A DNA stretch of 64,000 nucleotides from Marinobacter nanhaiticus D15-8W (GCF_036511935.1 NZ_AP028878.1:806001-870000); one strand, 5' to 3'; shown: positions 33,886 to 43,791, numbered from the stretch's first letter. The notes: a model not told the origin generated them from the sequence alone. A program made the numbers and translations.

Positions 33886-33967
33886 GTGTCACAATCCCCT
33901 GTGACACCTCAGTGACACAAATGGGCTGTGACACCCGTCTTTAGGCTGGGTGGCACTTTTGTGACAC
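33886..33967. promoter_or_regulatory. attP arm with GTGACAC repeats
   Basis: Five copies of GTGACAC or its complement lie at 33886 (reverse), 33901, 33912, 33928-33934 and 33961, and looser AGTGAC copies occur on the other side of the core near 34099-34120. Repeated short sites flanking an attachment core are typical arm-type integrase or excisionase sites. The 33691-33885 stretch before them holds no convincing gene. Confidence 0.65.
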
Positions 33968-33986
33968 TTAGCTAAGTCATTGAAAA

Positions 33987-34031
33987 TGGTGGGCCTTGCT
34001 GGACTTGAACCAGCGACCAATCGATTATGAG
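33987..34031 (-). other. attP core: 3' half of a CAU-anticodon tRNA
   Basis: Read on the minus strand this 45-bp segment is the anticodon loop CTCATAA, anticodon-stem half, variable loop, T-arm GCTGG-TTCAAGT-CCAGC, acceptor half AAGGCCC and ACCA of a tRNA (elongator Met or Ile2). The 5' half is missing, so it is not a tRNA gene. It lies beside the integrase gene and restores the host tRNA 3' end after integration. Confidence 0.9.
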
Positions 34032-34121
34032 CAGGGTCATGGTATTGGTATTTTTTCGTAGGCTTTTGATTTTCAGTGTCTTTAAATAATTGCACAAGCT
34101 AAGTGACGTGCGAGTGACATT

Positions 34122-35315
34122 TTACAGCAGGTCCGCAAGCCGGTTTGCGGCTTCCTCCTGGCTGATTCTCCGGCTGTCTCGATAGAGCATTGTGGTTGAT
34201 ATATCGTCGTGGTCGGCCAGTTGCTGGACCTTCACTGGATCCACGCCTTCACTGAGTAGGGCAGTGATCATCGTTGCCCTCATTCCCCAGTGGAACGGCT
34301 TCAGTTTTGGCAATCCGGCGCCGGCGCACATCTTCGACGCGAGCTTAGAGATATCCGCGCGATCGGCGTACCAGGGATAGCCGCGCCCGTTGTCCAGAAA
34401 GTACACCTCCCGTGGGTCTCTGGCCTCGATATCGGCTTCCAAGAAAGCGGCCAGCTTCTCGTTGATGGGTTTCAGCGGCCACTTATTCATCTTGTTTACC
34501 CATTTCAGTTCCGGGTTGTTCTGCACCCGGATGACTCGCTTGTCCAAGTCGATATTCTCTAGCCGCATAGCCCATATCGGCCCAAGTCTTAGTAGTGAGT
34601 GGGTAGCCATCATGTAGGCCCGCAGCATGTTGCGCATATGCTTGATCTGCCGGGTGTCCTCATCCACTTCCGCTTCGGTCAGGCGTTCCTGAATGTAGTT
34701 TTTCAGCACGCGCAGGTCGTCGACGGTGTAGGTGTCCATATCCCGCCTGGGCACCTTTGGTTTTTTCAGCGACCAGATCCGGTCGATAATTTCGTGGTCG
34801 TAAGCCCAGCGAAGGAAGACTTCAAACTGTCGCAGGTGGCTATTTTTCGTCGACTCGCTCATGGGACGGCCCTGGTAAGCGCAGGTGCCCAAGTGCTTCA
34901 GAAACTTGATGTTGTATGAGCGATCGAAATCACGGAAACGATGGTCGCCGATACCTTGCAGGTAATAGCTGATTGTTTTCGTGTACTTCTGCAGGGTCTG
35001 GGGCGAGTTCGTAATGGCGACTTCCTCGAGCCAAAGTTTGCTTGCTCTCCGGATGGTGATGTTCTTCTTCCGCTGTTTTTCTATGTTGCGCGCTTCTGCC
35101 TTCCCGCTTTGCTCCCGCCGAAGCTTGTCATGCGCGATGTGATAGAGATCGGACAGCCGCCTGGTCTTTTCCGCGTGATCAAGTCCATCCAGATCTGAGA
35201 CTTTGCAGAGTGTTCGGCGGATACCGCGCCGCCCGCTCTCCCAGCCTTCTATTGGGTCGTGGGGAAACTCGCCCACCCAGCGGCCGTTGCGAATGGTGAA
35301 AAGCTTTCTCGCCAT
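34122..35315 (-). CDS. int: Tyrosine-type site-specific integrase
   Basis: The 397-residue recombinase has an N-terminal arm/SAM-like part and a C-terminal catalytic domain with R243 (LLRLG), a Lys hairpin (KWVNKMNKWPLKP), R346 (HWGMRAT), H369 (ADHDDIST) and nucleophile Y378 (TMLYRD). The box-II residue normally His (HxxR) is Trp here, with His one place earlier. ATG 35315 is used because GGGAGG lies 8 bases before it. It begins 2 bp after the repressor stop, so both are on one leftward transcript, as in P2. Confidence 0.95.
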   Translation of the reverse strand: MARKLFTIRNGRWVGEFPHDPIEGWESGRRGIRRTLCKVSDLDGLDHAEKTRRLSDLYHIAHDKLRREQSGKAEARNIEKQRKKNITIRRASKLWLEEVAITNSPQTLQKYTKTISYYLQGIGDHRFRDFDRSYNIKFLKHLGTCAYQGRPMSESTKNSHLRQFEVFLRWAYDHEIIDRIWSLKKPKVPRRDMDTYTVDDLRVLKNYIQERLTEAEVDEDTRQIKHMRNMLRAYMMATHSLLRLGPIWAMRLENIDLDKRVIRVQNNPELKWVNKMNKWPLKPINEKLAAFLEADIEARDPREVYFLDNGRGYPWYADRADISKLASKMCAGAGLPKLKPFHWGMRATMITALLSEGVDPVKVQQLADHDDISTTMLYRDSRRISQEEAANRLADLL

Positions 35316-35317
35316 CC

Positions 35318-35974
35318 TCAGCACCTCCCGCCATGCCAGGCAACACGCCCAATAACCTGCAAGTCGGCCAGTTGTTCTTTGCCCAGGGTGTAGTTGTCGT
35401 AAGCCTCGCTATCGCTGATGACTTTGACTTCACCCGTAGGAAGAAACTGCAGCCGCTTCAGCATGGTCTCGTCATTCAAACGCAGCACGAAAATGTCGTC
35501 GCCGCGCCGGACTGACTGATCGATAATTAGTAAATCGCCGCTCTTGATGGTGGGAGCCATGCTGTCCCCGCGGGCCCTGAAAAGTGCGCATGCTTGAGGT
35601 TCTACATGGACTTCATCACGCAGGTAATCGATGTCGAACAAGATTGGAACTGATTTCTCGCCGGTCGTTGATCTCTCGGCACCACTAGAGGACTGATTGC
35701 TACGATAAAAATGTATTACTACGGTCCCTTCGGGAACTTGCTCGTTTCCTTCTTTCTTTGGGCCTTTGCCGGTAGCCAACCACTTTAGGCTGTAGCCTCC
35801 AGCATTTGCGATGGCGATGACATTTCCGATAGTTGGCTGGCCCTCGTTACGGGCATACCTGGATAGCTGGCTTTGAGAGATGCCGGTCCTATCGATCAGT
35901 ACCTTCCTTCCTCCCAACTCGAACTCAATTTGTTTCAAGCGTTCCCCGAAGTTCTCTCGCGATTCTGCGTTCAT
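35318..35974 (-). CDS. CI-like repressor with S24 peptidase domain
   Basis: The 218-residue protein has an N-terminal helix-turn-helix (GISQSQLSRYARNEGQPTIGNVIAIANAG, about 31-60) and a C-terminal LexA/S24 domain with S138 (RGDSMAPT) and K173 (ETMLKRLQ) as the Ser-Lys pair. It maintains lysogeny and could be cleaved after DNA damage, but no clear Ala-Gly or Cys-Gly site is seen in the linker. GAGG precedes the ATG. Confidence 0.93.
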   Translation of the reverse strand: MNAESRENFGERLKQIEFELGGRKVLIDRTGISQSQLSRYARNEGQPTIGNVIAIANAGGYSLKWLATGKGPKKEGNEQVPEGTVVIHFYRSNQSSSGAERSTTGEKSVPILFDIDYLRDEVHVEPQACALFRARGDSMAPTIKSGDLLIIDQSVRRGDDIFVLRLNDETMLKRLQFLPTGEVKVISDSEAYDNYTLGKEQLADLQVIGRVAWHGGRC

Positions 35975-36004
35975 CCTTTAACCTCATATGCACAAAATGA
36001 CCAT

Positions 36005-36039
36005 TAACGGTTGACAGTTAGGGTTTGCGCATCCACTAT
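36005..36039 (+). promoter_or_regulatory. Early rightward promoter and likely repressor operator
   Basis: TTGACA at 36011-36016 and CACTAT at 36034-36039 are 17 bp apart; the -35 is perfect and the -10 weak. The -35 is covered by an imperfect palindrome, TAACGGTTGACAGTTA (36005-36020, 12 of 16 positions symmetric), a good candidate operator. It would drive the HTH-primase operon of copy 2. The equivalent -35 for copy 1 would lie before base 1. Confidence 0.6.
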
Positions 36040-36184
36040 CACCGTATACAGGTAATTTATTCGTATTTGGTTTTGTTTCCATTTATTTGCCTGATCGGAA
36101 CCGGATGATAGCAGTACGAATCCGTCGCAAACCACAAAAGGGCAAATCTTGCGTTTATGGCTGTCTTGAGGAGCTCAGGAAGGA

Positions 36185-36442
36185 ATGAACATCGAAAAAG
36201 ACCCTCTATACACGATAGATGAAGCCGCAGAAGCACTGCGGATCTCGAAGCCTTACTTCAAAAAAATTCGGGATGAGAACCCCGATATCTTCCGGCCGAT
36301 CATGGTGGCGGGGAGAACCACCTTTTCAGCCTCTCAGCTCAACCGGTATCTACTCCGTGCGAATCCACATCTAACGGCCTGCACCGTCGAAATAGCTAAA
36401 GCCGCCTCAGATGCAGCCGGAAGCGGTACTGGGGGCGCGTAA
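36185..36442 (+). CDS. Small helix-turn-helix protein (copy 2)
   Basis: This is the second copy of the gene at 151 and encodes the same protein. Unlike copy 1, its upstream promoter region is inside the window. Confidence 0.8.
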   Translation: MNIEKDPLYTIDEAAEALRISKPYFKKIRDENPDIFRPIMVAGRTTFSASQLNRYLLRANPHLTACTVEIAKAASDAAGSGTGGA

Positions 36443-39152
36443 TGGATCAATACGCTGGACCCAATCCGGCCGATATCGTCCAGGCACTGCTGAACGATCC
36501 GGCCCTGCAGTTCAAGAAGGTCGGCAAGTACCTGCAGCGCGGCGTGTGTCCTGAGTGCCAGAAAAAGGAACTGTTCGTTTCGGCAGAGCAGCCCTGGCAG
36601 TTGGCATGCAACCGCAGCAACAACTGCGGATATACGGAAAGCACCCGCACTCGTTACCCGCATCTGTTCGATAACTACAGCGAGCGCTTCCCGGCCACGC
36701 CGGAAGATCCCAACGCCACCGCCCGGGCGTACCTGGCGGAAAACAGGGGATTCAACCCGGGCCTTATTGCCGGCATGTACCAGCAAGCATCGGTTCGGCT
36801 AAGTGATGGTGAGTATGCCGATACGGTCCGCTTCTACCTGTTCGGCGGTACCGAAACCTATTGGGAGCGTCTGATCGACACCGGCATGGTGAAGAAGGCC
36901 GGGAAGAAGGCGCACTTCGGAGGGAAGCGCCAGCCGGACGGATCCATGTACAAGAACAAGTGCTGGCAGCCCCGGGGCTTGCAGGTCGAGAAGGGCGACT
37001 GGGTCTGGATAACTGAGGGCATCTTTAAGTCGATCGCCCTGATGCACTGCGAGCACAACGGCCAGCGCGTGAAGTCGGTCAGCCCCTTGAGCACCAACAA
37101 TTTGCCCAGGGAACTGATCGAGGCGAACCGCGACCGTGATGTGACGTGGGTTCTGGCACTCGACAACGACCCGGCCGGCATCAAGTTCGCCCGCAAATAC
37201 CGCGAGGAACTGCGGGCCATGGGTGAGCACGTGTTGATCGCTCTGCCCGATGGCAAGGCCGATTGGGACGATGAGCTACGCAACGGCCGGCTGGATGAGA
37301 AATACCTGAATGAAAGCATCTGGCGGGGCTTCGCGGCGGCCGCTGAGACAGCCCAGGAAAAGGCGTTCTGGCTGTGGGTGAAGCAGCCCCGGGCCCAGGT
37401 CAATTTCGCCTGGGGCGCCAGCCTTTGGAAATACAAAGTTGATGAACGCGATATCGGCGATCTGCAGGACGCGCTGGATCCGGCCGAGCCGCCCTGGCTG
37501 GCCGATGATGACCTGATCAAGGATCTGCAGCGCAACTTCTTTGGCGCCACGCGGGGCGAGCGTATCAGCAACTGCCACCCGCAGTTTCTTTATATCGAGC
37601 AGGACGCGCTGACCGAAGAACAGCTTTATTTCTTCCGGTTCGACTTCACCAGCGGTAACCCCACCAGCCTGGTGTCGCTGGAGGGATCCGCCCTCGAATC
37701 TCCCAGCGCATTCAACAAGGCGCTACTGAACCGCACCGCCGGTGGCACGTTCGATGGCGACGCCCGCGACCTCAAGCGCCTACGTGATCAGTGGTTTAAC
37801 CGCCGGATCAGCTACGTACACACGATCCCGTTTGTGGGCTACTACCGCGATGCCGGTTCTTACGTGTTCCCAGGCTTTGGGTACCACAAGGGTCAGGGGC
37901 TGGAGCTCAACGAACAGGGATTCATGGAGTGCGGAAAGCACCGGCTCAAATCGGGTTTGAAGTCCCTGAACCTGATTCGCGGTGAGTCCTTTAATCCGGG
38001 ATGGATCGACGGCTACAAGGCTGCATTCAGCGACAACGGCATGCTTTTGATGGCGTGGTGGCTGGGCAGCCTTTTCGCTGAACAGGTCCGGGCGCTGCAA
38101 AAGAGTTGGTGTTTCCTCGAGTACACCGGCGACCAGGGCGCCGGTAAGTCTACCCAGATTGAATTCCTGTGGCGCTGCTGCGGCCGTGACGGATACGAGG
38201 GCTTTGACCCGAGCAAGGCCACGCCGGCCGGCCGCGCCCGTAACTTCATGCAGGTGTCCAACCTCCCGGTTGTCCTGATCGAAGGCGATCGGAACAGCGA
38301 CGATCGAGGCGCGCGCAAAGGCGGCTTTGACATGGACGAGCTGAAAACGGCCTTCAACGGCCGGGGCATTCGGTCCATGGGGGTCAAAAAGCGCGGCGCA
38401 GAAACGGATGAACCGCCATTCCGGGGCAGCATCCTGCTGAGCCAGAACGCCACCGTAGACGGATCCGAAGCGCTGCTTTCCCGGATCGTCCATGGCCACT
38501 GCACCCGGGCCCATTTCAGCCGCAGGACCGAACAACATGCACGCCGACTGGCGTCTATTCCTGCCGAGGATCTGGCCGGCTGGATGGGTAAGGCGCTGTC
38601 GCTTGAGCGCAGCCTGCTGGATCTCTATCAGGAACGGTTCGCCCAGGTAGAGGACATCTATCAGGGCCTGTCAGACGGCAAGATCCAGAACCGCCTGGTA
38701 CTCAACCACGCCCAGGTGGCCGCCTGGGGCTGGTGCCTACCCTGATCTTTGGCGATCGCTGGAGCGCGGAGGACAGTCAGCGGCTGCAGGACTTTGCCTG
38801 GTCCCGCGCCCTTGATCGCCAGCGCCGCCTGCAGGCCGATCACCCGATGGTCGAGCAGTTCTGGGAAATCTACGACCTGATCAACGTCCGCCCAAGCAAC
38901 GACGAATTCAGCATCGAGGATCCCGAGATCCTGAACCACTCCCGCGATTCCGACTTCATAGCCGTTCATCTCCAGCAGTTCGCGCAGGAGTGCGCTCGTA
39001 ATCGCACCGAGATGATCAGTACCCGTGAGCTGAAAAGGCTGCTGCCGCAGAGCCAGCGCCGGCCATTTGTAGGGCAAAAGAAGGTGCTTAGCAAGCTAAC
39101 AGGGAAGGCTGTTCATTGTTGGGTTTTCCGCGACGAGAGAGCGGCTTCATGA
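36442..39152 (+). pseudogene. Frameshifted primase-helicase (copy 2)
   Basis: The gene matches 408-3119 but CCCC becomes CCC at about 38739-38742, so the frame meets TGA at 38743-38745 after 767 residues. The last 136 residues remain readable from a GTG at 38733 to 39152. The primase, Toprim and P-loop parts are intact. The lost tail might bind the origin. A sequencing error in the C-run is the simplest cause. If real, copy 1 could supply the full protein. Confidence 0.85.
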
Positions 39153-39211
39153 GTGGGTTACGCACACGCATGCGCGCCTATAGAGCCTGAATTCTGTGTC
39201 CGTGGGTGAGC

Positions 39212-39506
39212 GTCGCAAAAAGGTAATTTAGGTAATACGTGAAATTATAAGTAAGAAAATTAATAAAAAACAGTGAGATAGGAGCTAAAGCTAAAGGTAA
39301 TAAATGAGTAATAGAAAGGTAATTAATTACCAAATCACCAGAGAGGAAAAAGGTAATAATGGCGAACAAACAATTTCTTATAAATCAAAGACATAACTTT
39401 TTGTATTACCCGAAATTACCTTTTAAAGGTAATACCGGAAACCCAGTAACCACGCGGGTTAGCGGCCCGTTTTGCACCGGCATTACCAATATTACCTTTT
39501 TGCGAC
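39212..39506. other. Probable replication origin with iterons (copy 2)
   Basis: This is the second copy of the GGTAAT/ATTACC cluster with the same 16-bp bounding inverted repeat. Confidence 0.75.
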
Positions 39507-39541
39507 ACACCAACTTAGAACGAGCAAGTAAGGGGGCGGGT

Positions 39542-39889
39542 ATGCAGTACAAGAACACGGCCACGTTGGGCCCAGAGAAGCCGGAACACGGCGAGGCGCA
39601 CCGGCGCGATTGCCTCGCCCGGTTCGTGATGCGGCAGAAACCCGAAAGCCGGGAATTCCTGTTGGAACAAATGAAACCGCGCCTGCGAGCTGACATTCGC
39701 CAGCGGATGCTGAATCAGTTCGCGGAACAGCTTATGGCCCTCGATCCCGAACGTCGCGAAGCCCGGCTGGCCCGGATCCGCTTTAACGCTCGCAAAGGGG
39801 AGAGGCACAGGGCATTCGCCACCGATATCGAGTCGCGGGTTCGCCATATGCAAAAAGCCGAGGGAGGCGACTATGGCCGACGCGCTTGA
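39542..39889 (+). CDS. Conserved early phage protein, unknown (copy 2)
   Basis: Same protein as 3509-3856. The start follows the iteron cluster. Confidence 0.7.
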   Translation: MQYKNTATLGPEKPEHGEAHRRDCLARFVMRQKPESREFLLEQMKPRLRADIRQRMLNQFAEQLMALDPERREARLARIRFNARKGERHRAFATDIESRVRHMQKAEGGDYGRRA

Positions 39890-40202
39890 TGACCTGGCCG
39901 AACGCTGGCCAGGACTGGATATGGCAAAGCTGCGGATTCTGCGGGAAGTGGATCGGAAGCCGGGCGGCTTTATGTGTGATATCGCCGATGCCCTCCACCT
40001 GCCGCACCAGCACGTCCAGTTTCACGTCACCACTCTGGCGACGGGAAAGAAAGGGCGCCCGTCAGCAGGGTTGGGGCTGGTTCGTTTGGAGGACCACCTG
40101 CTGGATCGGCGGTACCGCGAAGTTTATCTGACCCGGGCCGGCCGGCATGTGATACGCCACATTCGCCCGCTACTGGATCAAGAACCACAGGAATCGGTTT
40201 AG
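39873..40202 (+). CDS. Small winged-helix protein (copy 2)
   Basis: Same protein as 3840-4169, overlapping the previous gene by 17 bp. Confidence 0.7.
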   Translation: MADALDDLAERWPGLDMAKLRILREVDRKPGGFMCDIADALHLPHQHVQFHVTTLATGKKGRPSAGLGLVRLEDHLLDRRYREVYLTRAGRHVIRHIRPLLDQEPQESV

Positions 40203-40215
40203 GAGAAAGCTACCC

Positions 40216-40548
40216 ATGACTAACGCAACCCAACAACGACACGAGGGCCACACCATGAAATTTCAGCTTGTTGACCAGCCGGGCATCCGGATTCCACAAG
40301 ACATAATGTTGGACGGAAAGAAAATTGGAGAGATCAAGCCAATGGACGATGGCCGCCATCACGCGGCGCTATACGTACCGGGTGGGGATTCTGTCAGCGC
40401 CGGCCTCGCCCAGGGTTTCGGGCGCACTGAAGATGAGGCTATTCAGGATGCTCTGACCGCTGGAGAAAAGGATGGCAGGGCGTACCTGACAGGTGTCGCT
40501 CAACTGCAAGCACTGCTCGGATTCATTGACGGTAAGGAGGCGCAATAA
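40216..40548 (+). CDS. Early phage protein, unknown (copy 2)
   Basis: Same protein as 4183-4515. Confidence 0.65.
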   Translation: MTNATQQRHEGHTMKFQLVDQPGIRIPQDIMLDGKKIGEIKPMDDGRHHAALYVPGGDSVSAGLAQGFGRTEDEAIQDALTAGEKDGRAYLTGVAQLQALLGFIDGKEAQ

Positions 40549-40550
40549 CC

Positions 40551-40784
40551 ATGGCTTCCATAAATCATGACGTGATCAACGTAGGCATGCAGGTAAGCGA
40601 AATTCTGCATCGCATCGAGGACATGGCCGATCAATCGACCGGCCCGGACCTGGCGGCCATTTTTGTCGCCAGGGAGGCCGCGGCGGACTTCCGATCAACT
40701 GTCTTTCAGTGGCAGTCCAAAGCGACCGAACTGATCCGGCAGCTCGATGAGCTCAATGGTTGCTGTATAGAAGAAGGGGAGTGA
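40551..40784 (+). CDS. Small early phage protein, unknown (copy 2)
   Basis: Same protein as 4518-4751. Confidence 0.62.
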   Translation: MASINHDVINVGMQVSEILHRIEDMADQSTGPDLAAIFVAREAAADFRSTVFQWQSKATELIRQLDELNGCCIEEGE

Positions 40785-41162
40785 GTAGGGGCGGTAAAGA
40801 GTATAGGTTCGCGGTGTGGGCTATATCGTACGGGAAACTCCGATTATGCCGACAGCGCGAGCCCTCAAGCATGGTAAGGTTTGTGCCGCCTTTCTATAGA
40901 GTTCCTCGTTCGAAATACTGCCGGCAAGGATGCCAGGCATTAGCGACACCTGCCTAGTGGTGTGACTTCCAGGGAGAGATCTGGTTCTTCAGTTGTTACC
41001 CGTCTACTGCGCCCACGTTCGGTCAAAGCCAGTCTAGGCGAACCCTTTCGATATAGCTATTCGCGCGGTATGCCGCCAGCGTTGACGTTTCCGTCGTTTC
41101 GAACTAAGTATTAGGTCGAATGGTAACGAGAGATTGTTATCGTGGGGTAGGAGGCATTTGCC
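40785..41162. other. Gene-free stretch before cargo (copy 2)
   Basis: Matches 4752-5129. No convincing gene or terminator is seen. Confidence 0.5.
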
Positions 41163-41252
41163 ATGTTATATCGTATCACCTCCAGGGGGGCTAGATATGG
41201 AATTAAAGGATTTTATTCGGGAGACATTAGTCCAGCTTGCCCAAGGAATTGA
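41163..41252 (+). CDS. Possible leader ORF (copy 2)
   Basis: Same 29-codon frame as 5130-5219, with the strong GGAGG before it. Confidence 0.3.
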   Translation: MLYRITSRGARYGIKGFYSGDISPACPRN

Positions 41253-41565
41253 AGAAGCCAATATGGAACTCAGGAGTTCGGCTGCAGTAGTTAATCCGGA
41301 GAATGTCATAGTCGATGTCACGGGAAAGGCAAAACACTATGGCATCTTATCTGCGTCGGATGACATCGTTGAGTATCTTCCCTCTGTGCAAGCAATTGAG
41401 TTCGATGTGGCGGTGCATGCGACTGAAGGTAAGGAAAAGTCCGCAAAAGGCGGCATATCGGTTGGAGCTATGAACATCGGCGGTTCCGGCGGAGCAAGCG
41501 AATCTAAGAGCTCTGAATCTCGAATCCAATTCAAAATTCCTATGGTGTTGCCCCACGGAAAGTAA
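41197..41565 (+). CDS. Trypco2-like small protein (copy 2)
   Basis: Same protein as 5164-5532, with the AIPR gene downstream. Confidence 0.6.
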   Translation: MELKDFIRETLVQLAQGIEEANMELRSSAAVVNPENVIVDVTGKAKHYGILSASDDIVEYLPSVQAIEFDVAVHATEGKEKSAKGGISVGAMNIGGSGGASESKSSESRIQFKIPMVLPHGK

Positions 41566-41661
41566 GGAAGTGACTGGACAATAGGTCGGGAATCGAATCG
41601 GCTCGGGATCATGCGTGCGTTCAGTGATATTGAAGTTTACTTAAAATAGAAGGGTTATAAA

Positions 41662-43362
41662 ATGCATCGCATTGTAGCAAGTCACCTTGATAGTTTTGTT
41701 GATCAATACGCTCTAGCAGCCGATGACCGTACAGTTCAATTCGAGAAATTTGCGAACTTCGCAGTTCTTTCTGGGAAATTAGCAACATCAGTTGATCTCG
41801 ACGATGTAACTACTGGGAATGACGATGACGGTACTGATGGCGTAGCCCTTATTATAAATGAAGAGCACATTGTTTCAGCTGGGGATGCCGAATCTCTGTT
41901 TGCCCACGAAAGACGAAATAATGATGTGGAGGTGGTTTTTGTACAGGGAAAAACAAGTGACGGCTTTGATCTAGGTGACTTTCTTAAATTCAAAGAGTCT
42001 GTGCTCAGGTTTTTTACACAAGAGCCATACTTGGCCCTTAGTGATTTGCAGCAGGAAGCAAGAGCGGCTTTCGATGTCGCGATTAAGAACGTCCCAAAGA
42101 TTAGGCATGGTAAGCCAAGTGTTTCCGCATTCTTTGTAACAACAGGCAATTATAGTGCTCCTGATGCCTTGGAGGCTGGGCGAAAGGATATGATTTCCCA
42201 GCTTGGCGAACTCGGTTTATTCCAAAATGTTGACGTTCGCTTCATGGGACGTGATGACCTTGTGAGTGCTTGGGTAGCTAGCTACAGTGGAATCGAGGCG
42301 AGCCTTACAATGAATAGTAGTGCTTCGCTTCCAGAAATAGCCGGAATCGACGAGTCATATCTCGTTGTGGCGAAAGCTAAGGACTACGTCGAAAATTTGC
42401 TTGTCAGTGATGATGGTAGCATCCGCGGGCAACTGTTCGAAGAAAACGTTCGGCACTTCCTGGGGCCTGAGAATCCTGTTAACGAACAGATTGCGGAAAC
42501 CATTCTTAATCAAAGTAGTAAGACAAGATTTCCCGTGCTAAATAATGGAGTGACTCTAGTAAGTCCAGATGTAAGAGTCCAAGGTACGACTTTGCATATT
42601 TCGAACTTTCAGATCGTCAATGGATGTCAAACGTCTCATGTTCTATATGAGAATCGTGAAGCTCTAACTGATGATTTAATGGTTACATTGAAGGTGGTTG
42701 AAACAACCGATGAGGATGTTTTTAGTGAACTGGTTCGTGCGACAAATAGCCAGTCAAAAATTGAAGAGTCGCAGTTCTTGTCATTGAGTCCTATAGCAAA
42801 AAGAGTGGAAGCTTATTTTAATACATACGAAGGACAGGATGGTCGGCTATATTTTGAGCGGAGAGATAGGCAGTATGTTGGAAAAGGCGTAGCGGCAATT
42901 AGAGTAGTATCGCTCCATAATGCGGCGAAATGTGTATGTGCAATGTTCGTTAGAAGGCCGGACCTTTCTTTTAAATATCCAAAAAGAATGTATGAAGATT
43001 TTGGTGCGAAAATTTTCAACGAAGGGAATAGGGAGATAATATATTACGCTAGTGCGCTAGCGTTGTATCGATTTCATTTGCTTACTTCAAATAATACTAT
43101 TCCGCAGAATATGCGAAGGTTTAAATGGCATATTCTTCCTTTGGCTGCCGCTCTAGTGGCTGGTAAAGATGTTCCACCACTAGGATCAAAAAAGATGGAT
43201 GCATATGCACAAAAGATCATTGATAAGTTTAGTCACCATAGTGCGGAAGGCACTGCGATATTCACAAAAGCTGTAGGCATTATTGAAAGTTTGGGCGAAA
43301 TAACGAACGATCGACTTAAAAGGCAAGCTGTTTTGGATGAAATGCTCGCCCATGTTAGCTAG
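41662..43362 (+). CDS. AIPR-family protein (copy 2)
   Basis: Same 566-residue protein as 5629-7329, with NNG and NGCQT motifs intact. Confidence 0.85.
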   Translation: MHRIVASHLDSFVDQYALAADDRTVQFEKFANFAVLSGKLATSVDLDDVTTGNDDDGTDGVALIINEEHIVSAGDAESLFAHERRNNDVEVVFVQGKTSDGFDLGDFLKFKESVLRFFTQEPYLALSDLQQEARAAFDVAIKNVPKIRHGKPSVSAFFVTTGNYSAPDALEAGRKDMISQLGELGLFQNVDVRFMGRDDLVSAWVASYSGIEASLTMNSSASLPEIAGIDESYLVVAKAKDYVENLLVSDDGSIRGQLFEENVRHFLGPENPVNEQIAETILNQSSKTRFPVLNNGVTLVSPDVRVQGTTLHISNFQIVNGCQTSHVLYENREALTDDLMVTLKVVETTDEDVFSELVRATNSQSKIEESQFLSLSPIAKRVEAYFNTYEGQDGRLYFERRDRQYVGKGVAAIRVVSLHNAAKCVCAMFVRRPDLSFKYPKRMYEDFGAKIFNEGNREIIYYASALALYRFHLLTSNNTIPQNMRRFKWHILPLAAALVAGKDVPPLGSKKMDAYAQKIIDKFSHHSAEGTAIFTKAVGIIESLGEITNDRLKRQAVLDEMLAHVS

Positions 43363-43464
43363 TTGATGATCGATCTACTTTCCCTCGTCACTTCTGGCTT
43401 ACATTAAGAGTAAACTTTCGCCTTAATTTACGACTACCTTGAATCAACCAAAAGGAGCTGGAGC

Positions 43465-43791
43465 ATGAGTTTTAATGCCAATGTCGTGGAAATGAGCCAG
43501 CAGTTGGAGAATCTTGAAAGCGCTCTTTTAAATGAATATGGATATCCAGCACCCCATAGTGCGGCGGATACAAATAACTTAATGATCTGTCTAGCAAAAA
43601 TTAAAGGCAGTGCTGAAGCGATAGCTGATGAATGCGAGGAGGCGCATGACATTGTCGCAGAGTGTGATGATTTTAGGGGCTCTCTCATTGGACAGGATGG
43701 TGATCCAATTGACTTCGACACAGGGTTGGGAATTGAACTTGGGCTCAAGGACCGCCTCGCCAACCTCAGAGTCTTGATAGATAACTTATAG
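43465..43791 (+). CDS. Unknown small acidic cargo protein (copy 2)
   Basis: Same protein as 7432-7758. Confidence 0.6.
   Translation: MSFNANVVEMSQQLENLESALLNEYGYPAPHSAADTNNLMICLAKIKGSAEAIADECEEAHDIVAECDDFRGSLIGQDGDPIDFDTGLGIELGLKDRLANLRVLIDNL

Larger units (their letters stand above)
1..36034. repeat. First full copy of the 36,034-bp phage unit
   Basis: The sequence beginning at base 1 starts again at 36035 and continues to the end of the window in the same order. Matching genes are offset by 36,034 bp up to about 2.7 kb, by 36,033 bp from there to about 10.66 kb, and by 36,036 bp after that, which reflects two small indels. The copy boundary lies inside the early control region, between the repressor and the first early gene, so it is not a natural phage end such as cos or att. 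Confidence 0.97.

Noticed and set aside
33730..33915. 61-codon frame in the attP region
   Set aside because: It runs into the arm-type repeats and has no ribosome site.
33987..34031. A complete tRNA gene
   Set aside because: Only the 3' half from the anticodon loop is present. The 5' half is absent.
1..36034. Linear plasmid-prophage of the N15/phiHAP-1 type
   Set aside because: A tyrosine integrase and tRNA-type attP are present, and no protelomerase or telomere palindrome was seen.
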